The notes under the pieces were generated by a model. That model ran no database searches, was not told the origin of the DNA, and was given only the letters and a program-made list of their open reading frames with translations. Made by a program: the position numbers and the translations under genes. A DNA stretch of 64,000 bases from Devosia sp. (GTDB taxonomy: Bacteria > Pseudomonadota > Alphaproteobacteria > Rhizobiales > Devosiaceae). Location of the stretch: NCBI GenBank assembly GCA_016713105.1, contig JADJPS010000007.1, positions 208,501-272,500 of the forward strand, written 5' to 3'. This document shows, one piece after another, positions 16,905 to 25,683 of the stretch; position 1 is the first letter of the stretch, and every line of letters begins with the position of its first letter.

Positions 16905-17486
16905 ATGCGGATCGATGTCAGCAACCTTCGCGTCGCCCTGCTGGGTGAGGGTAACTCGGTGACCGCGTCCGCGCTGGCCGCGCTCGCCGAGAACGGCGCT
17001 TCCGTTGTTGCGCAGGACGCGGAACCGCTGCCCGATATCGTCCTTTGTTCTCTGCCGTTGCTCGCCGAACCTGCATTCGACTCCTTGTCGCCAAGGGTGG
17101 AGGCGGTGGGGGCCATCGCCGCGAGGATGTTTGCCCGCGGCAGCGGCCGCATCGTCTTCGTGCTCTCTGCAGCGGCCGGCTTGCCGATGCGCCGTCACCC
17201 CCAACAGTCCGCAGCGTTGGCCGCGGCGATCGCCGGCATGCGGGGGCTGGCCATGCAGTTCGGACCACATGTCCTGGTCAATGCACTTGGTCTGGGAGCC
17301 ATCGGCGCGCCGCTCGTCGCCGGCGACGCGGGGATGCTGAGCCACGTGGCGGTCGGCCGGGCCGGACGGATCGAAGAAGCCGTGGCAGGCCTCTTGTTCC
17401 TTTGCGATCCAGCCAACAGCTACACGACCGGGCAATTGCTGAACGTCGATGGTGGCTGGAGTGTCGGCTACGGCCGGAACTTCTGA
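16905..17486 (+). CDS. SDR-like pseudoenzyme, short
   Basis: A 193-residue protein that aligns with the C-terminal two thirds of an SDR and ends in VDGGWSVGYGRNF. The glycine motif is lost (LLGEGNSVTAS), and when the FGP segments are aligned with its neighbour the catalytic Tyr and Lys positions read Gln and Leu. It is about 60 residues shorter than a classical SDR. The frame is clean and the gene sits 8 bases after the upstream SDR, so it is probably expressed; a structural or regulatory subunit of a heteromeric SDR is a reasonable guess. Its last 19 bases overlap the convergent aldolase gene. Confidence 0.75.
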   Translation: MRIDVSNLRVALLGEGNSVTASALAALAENGASVVAQDAEPLPDIVLCSLPLLAEPAFDSLSPRVEAVGAIAARMFARGSGRIVFVLSAAAGLPMRRHPQQSAALAAAIAGMRGLAMQFGPHVLVNALGLGAIGAPLVAGDAGMLSHVAVGRAGRIEEAVAGLLFLCDPANSYTTGQLLNVDGGWSVGYGRNF

Positions 17487-18238
17487 TCAGTTGCGAACGC
17501 AGAGGCGGCGCTTCTCAGCGCGGCCAGCAGGTGGGCGGTGTCGACACCGGCGCCAATGAGGGTGACGCCTCGCTCGATCCAGCGACGCCCCGCTTCCGGT
17601 GAACCTGCAAAAATACCGGTGGTCATCGCCTTCGACCGACAGGCCTCAATGACTCGCTCGATCGCAGCAACCACCTTCGGGTGTCCCATCTCGCCCGGCA
17701 CCCCGAGCGCATGCGAAAGGTCCATCGGCCCAAGAAACACCCCGTCCAGGTTGGGCGTTTCGAGGATCTGCGGCAAGTCCCGCACCCCGCCTTCCCCCTC
17801 GATCATCAGCAGCACCGCCACATCGCGGTTGGCTTGTGCGAACCACTCCGAACTCCCGGAATAGTCGGCGGCACGTACGAAGGGATTGGCACCGCGGGAG
17901 CCCTGCGGCGCAAAGCGGGCGGCACGCACCGCCCGCAAGGCCTCCTCCGCCGAGCCGATCTGTGGCACGATAATGCCTGCCGCGCCGGCATCGAGCGCCG
18001 CGGCGATGCCCGTCGGCTCGCTGCTCCTGACCCTGACGATCGGATAGATGCTCACCGCGCGCGCCGCAAGAATGAGGCTACCCAGCGATTCGCTGCCGTG
18101 GGCACCATGCTCGGTGTCGAGGATCACGCCGTCGAATCCGGCATGTCCGATTAGTTCGACCATCTCGATCGCCGCGATGATGGAGAAGGGCGCCAGCAAA
18201 GGCTTGCCCTGCGCCAAGCGGTCCCTGAGTGCCAGCAT
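17468..18238 (-). CDS. HpcH/HpaI aldolase/citrate lyase family protein
   Basis: A 256-residue class II aldolase of the HpcH type. Hallmarks are GFDGVILDTEHG, the phosphate/carboxylate-binding RVR and GAAGIIVPQIGS, and metal ligands Glu in MIEGEGGV and Asp in GVFLGPMDLSHALG. These enzymes cleave 4-hydroxy-2-oxo acids to pyruvate plus an aldehyde, or 2-keto-3-deoxy sugar acids. It is transcribed divergently from the E1 fusion gene, with a predicted GntR operator between them, so it belongs to the same regulon. Confidence 0.88.
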   Translation of the reverse strand: MLALRDRLAQGKPLLAPFSIIAAIEMVELIGHAGFDGVILDTEHGAHGSESLGSLILAARAVSIYPIVRVRSSEPTGIAAALDAGAAGIIVPQIGSAEEALRAVRAARFAPQGSRGANPFVRAADYSGSSEWFAQANRDVAVLLMIEGEGGVRDLPQILETPNLDGVFLGPMDLSHALGVPGEMGHPKVVAAIERVIEACRSKAMTTGIFAGSPEAGRRWIERGVTLIGAGVDTAHLLAALRSAASAFATDQKFRP

Positions 18239-18312
18239 GTGGACGTCCCCTGTTGTGATGAGAATAGCTGCAAGGCATCCGCAACACGAGCGCTTTCGAC
18301 CTAGACATTATG

Positions 18313-18324
18313 CTATTATAATCT
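18313..18324. promoter_or_regulatory. Predicted GntR-type operator (CTATTATAATCT)
   Basis: Matches 10 of 12 positions of the palindrome at 16084. It is in the divergent promoter region between the HpcH aldolase (start 18238) and the E1 fusion (start 18381). Confidence 0.5.
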
Positions 18325-18380
18325 ATTCTGCGCTCGATGAAGATCGGCACTATATGCCGACGGACGAGGGGAGGTTTTCG

Positions 18381-20804
18381 GTGGTTGCATCCGCGATGCG
18401 CAAGAGTGCGGCGCAACCGGCTTCCGGGAATCTCCCCGATCGCGCCGTGCTGATGCACCTGTTCGAGCAATTGGTCCTGCTGCGACGCTTCGAGAGCGTG
18501 GCGCAGATCGCCTGCCGCAAGGGCGAGACGCCGGGCTTCCTGCACCTCTATATCGGCGAGGAAGCAACCGCTGTGGGTGTCTGCGCGCATCTGCGGCGCA
18601 CCGACTGGGTGACATCGACGCATCGCGGCCATGGCCATGCGCTCGCCAAGGGCGCCGATCCAAGGCGCGTCATGGCGGAACTGTTCGGCAAGGCCGACGG
18701 CATCTGTGGCGGCCGTGGCGGCACCATGCACCTCTACGACCGATCCGTCGGCCTGTTCGGCACCAACGGCATTGTCGGGGCTGGCATCGGTCATGCCGTC
18801 GGCATCGGCATGAGTGCCCGGCAGCAGGGGCGTGACGATATCGGCGTCGCTTTCTTCGGCGATGGCGCCGCCAACCACGGCGCCTTTCACGAAGGGCTGA
18901 ACTTCGCCGCGGTGAACCGCGCGCCCACGGTGTTCGTGTGCGAGAACAACCTCTACGCCACCGCGACACCGCTCAAGTCGATCACTCTCAATACCGAGAT
19001 CGCCACCAAGGCCGACAGCTATGGCATGCCCGGCGTTGCCGTGGACGGCAATGACGTCTTCGCCGTGTGGCTCGCCATGAAGGAGGCCACTGAACGGGCC
19101 CGCTCGGGCAAGGGGCCCACATTGATCGAGGCCAAGACCTACCGGACGGTGGGTCACCACGAGGGCGACCCCGTGGTCGGGAGCTATCGCACGCAGGAGG
19201 AGATCGACGCCTGGATCAAGCGCGACCCCGTCGACATGTTCCGCAAGCGGCTGGTCGAGGACTATGGGGTGGCGACGCCCGACGACCTTGCCGATATCGA
19301 GTCCCATATCGACAAGGTGGTGCAGGAGGCGCTGGAGTTCGCACGCAATTCGCCCGAGCCCGATCCCTCGACCGTGCACCGCCATGTTTACCAGACGCAC
19401 ATCAATCCGCCCGAGGCGCTGCAGGTGAAACCGGCTGGCGAGACCCGCACGCAGGGCTGGCTCGACGCGGTGCGCGACGGCATCGCCGAGGAGATGCGGG
19501 CCAACCCTCACATCCTCTATTTCGGCGAGGGCACCGGCGAGCGGGGCGGCAGCTTCGCCCACACCAAGAACCTCTGGCACGAGTTCGGCGCCGAGCGGAT
19601 GGTCGACACGCCGATATCCGAACAGGGCTTCACGGCTGCCGCGCTGGGAGCGTCGGCGACCGGTACCCGTACCGTTTCCGACCTGATGTTCGCCGACTTC
19701 GCTTTCGAGACCGCCGGACAGATCGTGTTGCAGGCGGCCAAGCTGCGCTACATGAGCAATGGCGAGATGACGGCCCCGATGGTGGTGCGCGCTGCCGCTG
19801 GCGCGCTGCGCAGTTCGGGCCCGCATCACAGCGGCATCTACCACCCGGTCTTTGCCCATATGCCGGGCCTGGTCGTTTGCGTGCCCTCCACGCCGGCCGA
19901 CGCCAAGGGCCTGATGAAGACTGCCCTGCGCGGCGGCGACCCGGTGATCCTGCTCGAGCCCAAGGCCCTGTTCGCCTCCAAGGGCCCGGTGCCGGTAGGC
20001 GAGGATCACTACGTCCCTTTCGGCTCGGCCCGCATCGCACGGTCGGGAACAGACATCACCATCGTCGCGGCCGGCCAATTGGTGCCGCGCGCGCTCGAGG
20101 CGGCAGAGCTGCTCGCCCCCCAGGGCATCGATGTCGAGGTGATCGACCTGCGGACCATCATGCCCCTTGATGTCGACTCGATCGTAGAGAGCCTCTGCAA
20201 GACGCACCACCTGCTGGTGGTCGACGAGGCCTGGGCCATGTGCGGAATGGGCGGCGAGATCGCCCAGACGATCAACGAACTTGCCTTCGACGAACTCGAT
20301 GGCCCGGTGGGGCGGCTTCACACTGCTCCCACATCGCATCCCTTCGCCCCGGTGCTCGAGCGCGCCATGCTGGTGGATGTGGCCCGCATCATGGACGGAG
20401 TGCGCAAGGTGCTGGCCGGAACACCGCCGGTGCCCGATCACTGGCACCGCACCGGCATTGCGACTGCCTCCTCGGGCCATGCGCTTCCTGCCGATCCGGC
20501 ACCGAGCGCCGTCCCAGATCCGGTTCCGGCGGCGGCTGCTGTGCTGGCGGCAGGCGAAGAGCCGATCAGCATGCCGTTCGGGGACCTCACCGTCTCCGAG
20601 GGCAAGTTGGTGAGGTGGCTGAAGGCCCCCGGAGATGCGGTCAAGCAAGGCGAGGTCGTGGCGGAAATCGAGACCGACAAGGCGGTGGTCGAAATCGAGG
20701 CACCGGCCAGCGGCACACTTGGCGCCATCGAGCAACCGGTCGGCGCCGTGGTGCCGATGGGCGGTCGCATCGGCCTGATCAAGAAATCGAGTTCGACCCG
20801 TTGA
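18381..20804 (+). CDS. 2-oxo-acid dehydrogenase E1alpha-E1beta fusion with C-terminal lipoyl domain
   Basis: An 807-residue three-part protein. Residues about 20-335 are E1alpha, with GFLHLYIGEEA, RGGTMH and the thiamine-diphosphate motif GDGAANHGAFHEG. Residues about 350-690 are E1beta, with EGTGERGGS, DTPISEQGF and RAAAGALRSSGPHHSG. Residues about 725-805 are a lipoyl domain with ETDKAVVEIE, the lipoyl-lysine being Lys767. It would decarboxylate a 2-oxo acid and pass the acyl group to its own lipoyl arm. GTG 18381 is chosen because GAGGGGAGG lies 6 bases upstream; ATG 18354 is in frame but lacks such a site. Fusion of E1 with the lipoyl domain normally found on E2 is unusual. Confidence 0.88.
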   Translation: MVASAMRKSAAQPASGNLPDRAVLMHLFEQLVLLRRFESVAQIACRKGETPGFLHLYIGEEATAVGVCAHLRRTDWVTSTHRGHGHALAKGADPRRVMAELFGKADGICGGRGGTMHLYDRSVGLFGTNGIVGAGIGHAVGIGMSARQQGRDDIGVAFFGDGAANHGAFHEGLNFAAVNRAPTVFVCENNLYATATPLKSITLNTEIATKADSYGMPGVAVDGNDVFAVWLAMKEATERARSGKGPTLIEAKTYRTVGHHEGDPVVGSYRTQEEIDAWIKRDPVDMFRKRLVEDYGVATPDDLADIESHIDKVVQEALEFARNSPEPDPSTVHRHVYQTHINPPEALQVKPAGETRTQGWLDAVRDGIAEEMRANPHILYFGEGTGERGGSFAHTKNLWHEFGAERMVDTPISEQGFTAAALGASATGTRTVSDLMFADFAFETAGQIVLQAAKLRYMSNGEMTAPMVVRAAAGALRSSGPHHSGIYHPVFAHMPGLVVCVPSTPADAKGLMKTALRGGDPVILLEPKALFASKGPVPVGEDHYVPFGSARIARSGTDITIVAAGQLVPRALEAAELLAPQGIDVEVIDLRTIMPLDVDSIVESLCKTHHLLVVDEAWAMCGMGGEIAQTINELAFDELDGPVGRLHTAPTSHPFAPVLERAMLVDVARIMDGVRKVLAGTPPVPDHWHRTGIATASSGHALPADPAPSAVPDPVPAAAAVLAAGEEPISMPFGDLTVSEGKLVRWLKAPGDAVKQGEVVAEIETDKAVVEIEAPASGTLGAIEQPVGAVVPMGGRIGLIKKSSSTR

Positions 20805-20823
20805 GGCGGAGAGGGGGAACGAA

Positions 20824-21834
20824 GTGAAGATCTACTGCGTCAACTGGCAGGCCGCGGATGATGCCGAACTCGAGCGCCAGCATTATCCGGACATCGAGTT
20901 CATCCTGGCGCGGTCGAGCGTCGATGTCGCAGCGACGCTGGATCCCGATCTCGCGAGGACCGTCGATGCGGTGATCAACCACTCACCCTCGCTCAACGTG
21001 CCCCTGCCGCCGGCGGCCTTCCCCAGGGTGCGGATCGCGGTGCGCTCCGGCGTCGGCTTCGACAATATCGATACGGCCGGATGGGGCGCACGCAACGTCC
21101 CGGCGTGCAACGTACCCGACTACGGCACCACCGAGGTGGCCGACCACGCCCTCGGCCTGATGCTGGCCCTGACACGCGGTACGACCAGCTATGCCAACGA
21201 GATCGTCGCAGCAGGGGTCGATGGCTGGCACTTCGGCAAGGCGCCACTCATCCGCCGCCACCGGGGCGCGACGTTCGGTGTGGTCGGGCTCGGTCGCATC
21301 GGCCTCGCGGCCGCCCGGCGGGCCGCCGCCTTCGACATGAAGGTCGTGTTCTACGATCCGCTGCTGCTCTCGGGCGTCGACCTGTCGACCGGGTACGACC
21401 GCGTGCATTCGCTGGGCGAGCTGATGGGTCGATCGGACGTCGTGTCGATCCACGCACCGCTCAACGCCAGCACTCGAGGAATGCTGAACGCCGCCGCCTT
21501 TGCAGCGGCCAAGCCGGGCCTCGTCATCATCAATACGGCGCGTGGCCCGATCATTGACCTCGACGCGCTCGAAGCGGCGATGCGACAGGGTGTTGTCGCC
21601 GGCGCCGGGCTCGACGTGCTGCCCGGCGAACCTGGCGATCTCGAACACCCGCTCCTCGCCGCCTGGCGTCGTGGCGAGGCCTGGATCAGGGACCGGCTGG
21701 TAGTCACGCCGCATGCGGCTTTCTACAGCCCGGCATCGATGATCGACCTGCGGCTCAAGGCCATCGAGGTGATCCACGCGTACCTCACCGAGGGTCGGCT
21801 GACCAACTGCGTCAACGCCGAATACCTCAAGTGA
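20824..21834 (+). CDS. D-isomer-specific 2-hydroxyacid dehydrogenase (CtBP-like)
   Basis: A 336-residue NAD-dependent dehydrogenase. It carries VRSGVGFDNID, the dinucleotide motif VVGLGRIGLAAARRAA (about residues 155-170), the catalytic Arg region NTARGPIIDLDALE, Glu in GLDVLPGEPGD and His in TPHAAFYS. It is closer in pattern to the C-terminal-binding-protein-like branch (KIYCVNWQAADDAELE) than to SerA. It would interconvert a 2-hydroxy acid and a 2-oxo acid, plausibly feeding the E1 fusion 19 bases upstream. Its stop overlaps the ATG of the E2-like gene (ATGA). Confidence 0.88.
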   Translation: MKIYCVNWQAADDAELERQHYPDIEFILARSSVDVAATLDPDLARTVDAVINHSPSLNVPLPPAAFPRVRIAVRSGVGFDNIDTAGWGARNVPACNVPDYGTTEVADHALGLMLALTRGTTSYANEIVAAGVDGWHFGKAPLIRRHRGATFGVVGLGRIGLAAARRAAAFDMKVVFYDPLLLSGVDLSTGYDRVHSLGELMGRSDVVSIHAPLNASTRGMLNAAAFAAAKPGLVIINTARGPIIDLDALEAAMRQGVVAGAGLDVLPGEPGDLEHPLLAAWRRGEAWIRDRLVVTPHAAFYSPASMIDLRLKAIEVIHAYLTEGRLTNCVNAEYLK

Positions 21835-22529
21835 GCGCCGCCGCCACCGGCAGGGTGCGGGCGTCGCCTTACGCGCGGCGGCTGGCGCGCCAACGGAGCA
21901 TCGGACTCGAGCAGGTTTCCGGCTCCGGCCCGGGCGGCCGGATCGTTGCCGCCGACATCGTCGCGTTCGCGCCGCCCGCGGCGGCCCCAGGGACCGCCGG
22001 AACGGTTGGCACGGTATCGGCAATCGCGACCCGGATCGAGTTCGGACCACTGACCACCGTCCTCGATCGGTTCGGCAGTCCGGAGGCCCGTTTCGAGCTC
22101 GAGGACGTGCTGCTGCGAGCGGCTGGTTGCGCTCTTGACGATGTGCCGGAGGCCACCCCCCTCGACGGCGCGCCGGTCGCCCTCGAGTGGAGGCGGGATG
22201 GCGCACCGCGCCAAGTGGTACTCGACCATATCCGCAAGACGTCGCTGGCACCCCTCCGGACCCGCCGGCTCGCGGCGATGGCGGCCACCACCGATCAGGC
22301 GCATGAGCCGGCCTCGCTGACGCTGCGCCTGATGCGGGCGGAAGCCATCCGACCAGTCCTGTTGCCGCTGCTTCCCGGCCGCGTCCTGCGGCTGGTGGTG
22401 ATCGCAGGACCGCAACTGGGCGAGGCACTGCTTGTCTTCGACGCCGGACTGGTGGCCGAGGACGTCGCGGCCCAGCTGCTCGAGCGCTTCAGGGGGTATG
22501 TGGAGGTGCCGCTGCTGCTGCTCGCCTGA
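21831..22529 (+). CDS. E2-like protein: E3-binding domain plus acyltransferase domain lacking catalytic residues
   Basis: A 232-residue protein. Residues about 8-45 form a peripheral subunit-binding domain (ASPYARRLARQ ... GSGPGGRIVAADIV). The rest resembles a shortened 2-oxo-acid dehydrogenase acyltransferase core. Where active E2 cores have DHRxxDG, this protein has FDAGLVAED, so the catalytic His and Asp are missing, while the following AAQLLERFRGYVEVP still fits the family. There is no lipoyl domain; that is on the E1 fusion. It may be a scaffold recruiting E3 and E1 rather than an acyltransferase. It is co-translated with the hydroxyacid dehydrogenase. Confidence 0.75.
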   Translation: MSAAATGRVRASPYARRLARQRSIGLEQVSGSGPGGRIVAADIVAFAPPAAAPGTAGTVGTVSAIATRIEFGPLTTVLDRFGSPEARFELEDVLLRAAGCALDDVPEATPLDGAPVALEWRRDGAPRQVVLDHIRKTSLAPLRTRRLAAMAATTDQAHEPASLTLRLMRAEAIRPVLLPLLPGRVLRLVVIAGPQLGEALLVFDAGLVAEDVAAQLLERFRGYVEVPLLLLA

Positions 22530-22570
22530 GGCACGCCCCTCGGGGCGCAGTTTCGTGCGCGAGACTCGTG

Positions 22571-22582
22571 CTATTATGATAG
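22571..22582. promoter_or_regulatory. Predicted GntR-type operator (CTATTATGATAG)
   Basis: One mismatch from the perfect palindrome at 16084. It lies 27 bases upstream of the gntR start, consistent with autoregulation. Confidence 0.6.
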
Positions 22583-22609
22583 CCACACTCGGAAGGGCTG
22601 GCTGGGCAT

Positions 22610-23151
22610 ATGGACGACATCGACACGATTGAGCTTCTCCCCAGGCGCGAATTGCAGCGTTCCCGGGGCCCCCTCTACCGCCAGTTGGCGGACATCCTGC
22701 GCGAGCCCATCGCCAGTGGCGCCATCCCCGTGGGCGCCGAACTGCCCAAGGAGGCCATGATCGCAGAGCGGTTCGGCGTCAGTCTGATCACCGTCCGGCA
22801 GGCGTTGCGCGACCTTTGTGCGTCGGCACGCAGAGGAAGGCACAGATCACCACATACTTTCCACCCGACCTGGGCAGTCAGCTCAGCAAGGACGACTTCA
22901 ACGATGTCCTGATCTTCCGCGCTGTGCAGAAGCGGCTCGGCATCCGCATGGCCGTGGCCCATTGCACGATCAGGGCCGAGATTGCCGATGACGCTGTGGC
23001 GGCCGACCTGGGCGTGGCCCGGGGCGCGGCCATACTGGCGGTCGAAATGCTCTACCAGTCCGCCGACCAGCGCAACCTCGAGTTCTCGGTGGCGCGCCAC
23101 CCGGCCGACATCTTCTCGATCACCTACGACGCCCCCAACGACCTGGGCTGA
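22610..23151 (+). pseudogene. GntR-family regulator (HutC/UTRA type), frameshifted and missing the wing
   Basis: The N-terminal part reads as a GntR helix-turn-helix (GPLYRQLADILREPIASGAI ... FGVSLITVRQALRDL, residues about 25-70). After about base 22815 the reading frame changes, and the UTRA effector domain follows in another phase (QITTYFPPDLGSQLSKDDFN ... YQSADQRNLEFSVARHPADI) up to the stop at 23151. The winged beta-hairpin expected between the two (about 15-20 residues) is absent, so more than one base is missing. Either the gene is dead, which would leave its regulon constitutive, or this spot is misassembled. Its own palindrome lies upstream. Confidence 0.75.
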
Positions 23152-23203
23152 TCCATCGCGCACCGGGTGACATGGTCGCGACGACCGTATGGACAGAGCA
23201 GAA

Positions 23204-23215
23204 ACATTATAATAG
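23204..23215. promoter_or_regulatory. Predicted GntR-type operator, imperfect (ACATTATAATAG)
   Basis: Ten of twelve positions match the 16084 palindrome, with a further degenerate half (CATCATAGTAG) right after it. It is 60 bases upstream of the second importer's SBP gene. Confidence 0.5.
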
Positions 23216-23275
23216 CATCATAGTAGGGTCGAGATGTCGCTTAGCCATGTCGATCTACCGAGGGGAGGAACGAAC

Positions 23276-24598
23276 ATGAACAGACCAAGCACCGGTCTCT
23301 TGCGCCCATTTTCGATGGGCATGGGGCGCCGTGATTTCCTGAAGCGGACCGCTGCGGCAGGGCTGACCGCGGCCCTGGCGACACCCGCGATCGCCCAGAA
23401 TGCCCGTATCAAGATCCCGCTCCTGTCATGGATGTGGAACGAGCCGGGCCGCGGCGACGCCTGGCGGGCAATGCTGGCAAAGTTCCACGCCGAGCAGAGC
23501 GACGTCTTCGTCGAGGAGGCGGGCGCGCCGTTCAACGAATACACCAACAACATGCTGATCCAGTCTCAGTCCGGGGCGATCAATGGGGCGCTCTTTCACA
23601 CGACTCCGGACCTGGTGGTACGCCTGTTGCGCGGCGGGCACCTGGAGTCCCTGCAGGACATCGTGGACAGCCTCGGCATCGGCAGCACGCTGAGTGCCGC
23701 ACATGACCATCTGCGCGTCGACGGCAAGGTGCACGGACTCGACATCGTCACGGTGAAGTTTGGGCTGCTGTACAACTCCGCCCTGTTCGACAGCGCCGGC
23801 GTCGGGGTGCCGACCACCCCCGAGGAGTGGGTGCAGACATCTGTCGCGCTGACCAAGGCGCCGGACCAGTTCGGCATCTACTCGCCCCACCTGATGAGCG
23901 AACCGGGCGACTTCTGGTTCATCCTGCAGCAGTGGGCGGTCATGTTCGACGGCAAGTGGGCCGACGGTCGCACGCCGCTGGTGAACACCGCGCCGGTGAT
24001 CGAGGGCATGAAGCTCTTCAAGACCATGTACGACAAGGCGATGCCGCGCGGCACCGACACGGCGACCGCCAACCAGATGTACGCCAACGGCCGCATCGCA
24101 CAGCAGTTGATCGTGTCGGCGGCGGTCAATATCTGGTCCAGCTCCGGACCGGACATCTATCCGTCGCTGCGCAGCGTGGTGCCACCTGGCCCCAGCGGCA
24201 AGGCGATCACCCGCATCCACCCGATCTGCGTGAACGCCCACGCCTCGGACGACGAGAAGGCCGCCGCCAAGTCCTTCGTGGAGTGGCTATACCGGCCCGA
24301 GAACTATCAGGAACTGATGGAACGGTGCCTCGACGTCGTGCCGCCCTATCCGGGTGCCATCCGGCAGGAGTACCTGGACAAGCAGTTCTGGGCCGAGGGC
24401 TATCTGCAGGGCGAGGCGATCACGCCGCTGGAGATCATGGGCGACTACATATTCTTCAACCAGGAGTTCGGGAACGTCGTCATGGACAAGTTCTCCGAAG
24501 TGCTGGTTGCCGACAGGCCGGTCGAGGACGCGATGGCCGATGCCCAGGAAGAACTGGAAAAGGCCTCCAAGCGGCTCTTCGACGGCTTCACCCTGTAG
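23276..24598 (+). CDS. ABC transporter solute-binding protein, CUT1 family, Tat-type signal
   Basis: A 440-residue extracytoplasmic binding protein. The N terminus carries a twin-arginine motif (GRRDFLKR, about residues 16-23), a hydrophobic stretch and a cleavage site near ATPAIAQN. The mature part shows the family-1 binding fold with Trp-rich substrate motifs. ATG 23276 follows GGGGAGGAACGAAC. It is first in the operon SBP-permease-permease-SMP-30 and lies under the imperfect GntR-type operator. A stem-loop follows the stop codon. Confidence 0.9.
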   Translation: MNRPSTGLLRPFSMGMGRRDFLKRTAAAGLTAALATPAIAQNARIKIPLLSWMWNEPGRGDAWRAMLAKFHAEQSDVFVEEAGAPFNEYTNNMLIQSQSGAINGALFHTTPDLVVRLLRGGHLESLQDIVDSLGIGSTLSAAHDHLRVDGKVHGLDIVTVKFGLLYNSALFDSAGVGVPTTPEEWVQTSVALTKAPDQFGIYSPHLMSEPGDFWFILQQWAVMFDGKWADGRTPLVNTAPVIEGMKLFKTMYDKAMPRGTDTATANQMYANGRIAQQLIVSAAVNIWSSSGPDIYPSLRSVVPPGPSGKAITRIHPICVNAHASDDEKAAAKSFVEWLYRPENYQELMERCLDVVPPYPGAIRQEYLDKQFWAEGYLQGEAITPLEIMGDYIFFNQEFGNVVMDKFSEVLVADRPVEDAMADAQEELEKASKRLFDGFTL

Positions 24599-24614
24599 CG
24601 GATCGAGTGCTGAG

Positions 24615-24650
24615 ATCGTCGGGGACAATCCACGGATGGTCCCCGATGAT
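24615..24650 (+). promoter_or_regulatory. Intercistronic hairpin between SBP and permease genes
   Basis: TCGGGGAC pairs with GTCCCCGA around a 12-base loop, and the stem extends four more pairs through one G-T wobble. It starts 17 bases after the SBP stop and has no T-run. It probably stabilises the SBP transcript and lowers read-through to the permease genes. Confidence 0.6.
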
Positions 24651-24731
24651 GTCCGGGTTGCCCGGCCCAGAGGCTGACGGACGGTCTTCCGGCGGGCATT
24701 GCCCTTCTGTCGGCTCGATGAAATCAAGCGG

Positions 24732-25679
24732 ATGTTGCAGTCAGCCATGGCAGAGCAGGTGGACGAAGGCGCAGGCCTCTTGCGACGGCATCGCCGCAGC
24801 CGATGGAACTCCCTGCCCTATACTCTGGTCTTGCTGATCGTCGCCTACCTCGCGGTCTTCATCCTTTTCCCGATCGCGCAGCAGTTCCTGACGAGCTTTT
24901 CGAACAACGTGGTGGGCGTCGACAAGGTCCAGTGGGTGGGGCTGCGCAACTACGAGCGTCTGTTCGAGGATGACGATTTCTGGTTCTCCGTCCAGGTCAC
25001 CTTCACCTATATGGCCTTCGTGGTCGTGGGAGCGGTCTCACTCGGGCTGCTCTCCGCGCTGCTGCTGAACCGCAAGTTCCGCGGCCGCAACGTGGCGCGG
25101 AGCGCTATCGCGGTACCGTGGGCTTTCCCCGAGATCTCGGCCGTGCTCGTCTTCCTCTGGATGTGCAATCCGACGTTCGGCGTGATGAACGTCTTCGCCC
25201 GGCTCATTCCCGGCATCGAGCAGAACCTGAACTGGCTGTCTGACCCGAAGCTGGCGATGCCGCTGGTCATCGCCCTGTCGATCTGGAAGGCGTTCCCGTT
25301 CACCTTCCTCGTCATTCTTGCCGCGCTCCAGGCGGTACCGCGCGAACTCTACGAGGCGGCCGACGTGGATGGCGCCACGCGCATGCAGCAGCTGCGCTAC
25401 ATCACCATCCCCGAAATTACCCCGACCCTGATGCTGATGGCCGTGCTGATGTCGATCTTCTCGTTCAAGCAGTTCACGCTCATCTGGCTGACGACCGGCG
25501 GCGGTCCCTACGGTGGCATTACCGAAACGCTGGTCCTGCGCATCTACCAGACGGCTTTCCGGTTCTTCGATCTGGCCTATGGCGCAACCCTGGGGGTCTC
25601 GGGGTTCGTGATCGTGCTCGGACTGACACTGCTGTTCGTCTATGCCCAACAGCGGCAGGACCGCGCCAGGAGGCGTTGA
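24732..25679 (+). CDS. ABC transporter permease, CUT1 MalF type
   Basis: A 315-residue permease with six hydrophobic helices starting at LPYTLVLLIVAYLAVFILFP and the EAA loop YEAADVDGATRMQQLRYITI. The C terminus is basic (QQRQDRARRR), as is usual for the cytoplasmic end. The start is uncertain: ATG 24732 and ATG 24747 are both in frame without a strong ribosome binding site. It is 4 bases from the next permease gene. Confidence 0.9.
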   Translation: MLQSAMAEQVDEGAGLLRRHRRSRWNSLPYTLVLLIVAYLAVFILFPIAQQFLTSFSNNVVGVDKVQWVGLRNYERLFEDDDFWFSVQVTFTYMAFVVVGAVSLGLLSALLLNRKFRGRNVARSAIAVPWAFPEISAVLVFLWMCNPTFGVMNVFARLIPGIEQNLNWLSDPKLAMPLVIALSIWKAFPFTFLVILAALQAVPRELYEAADVDGATRMQQLRYITIPEITPTLMLMAVLMSIFSFKQFTLIWLTTGGGPYGGITETLVLRIYQTAFRFFDLAYGATLGVSGFVIVLGLTLLFVYAQQRQDRARRR

Positions 25680-25683
25680 GACC

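Noticed and set aside
18078..20735. Long minus-strand open frame opposite the E1 fusion
   Set aside because: Antisense shadow of a strongly conserved gene, with no recognisable domain.
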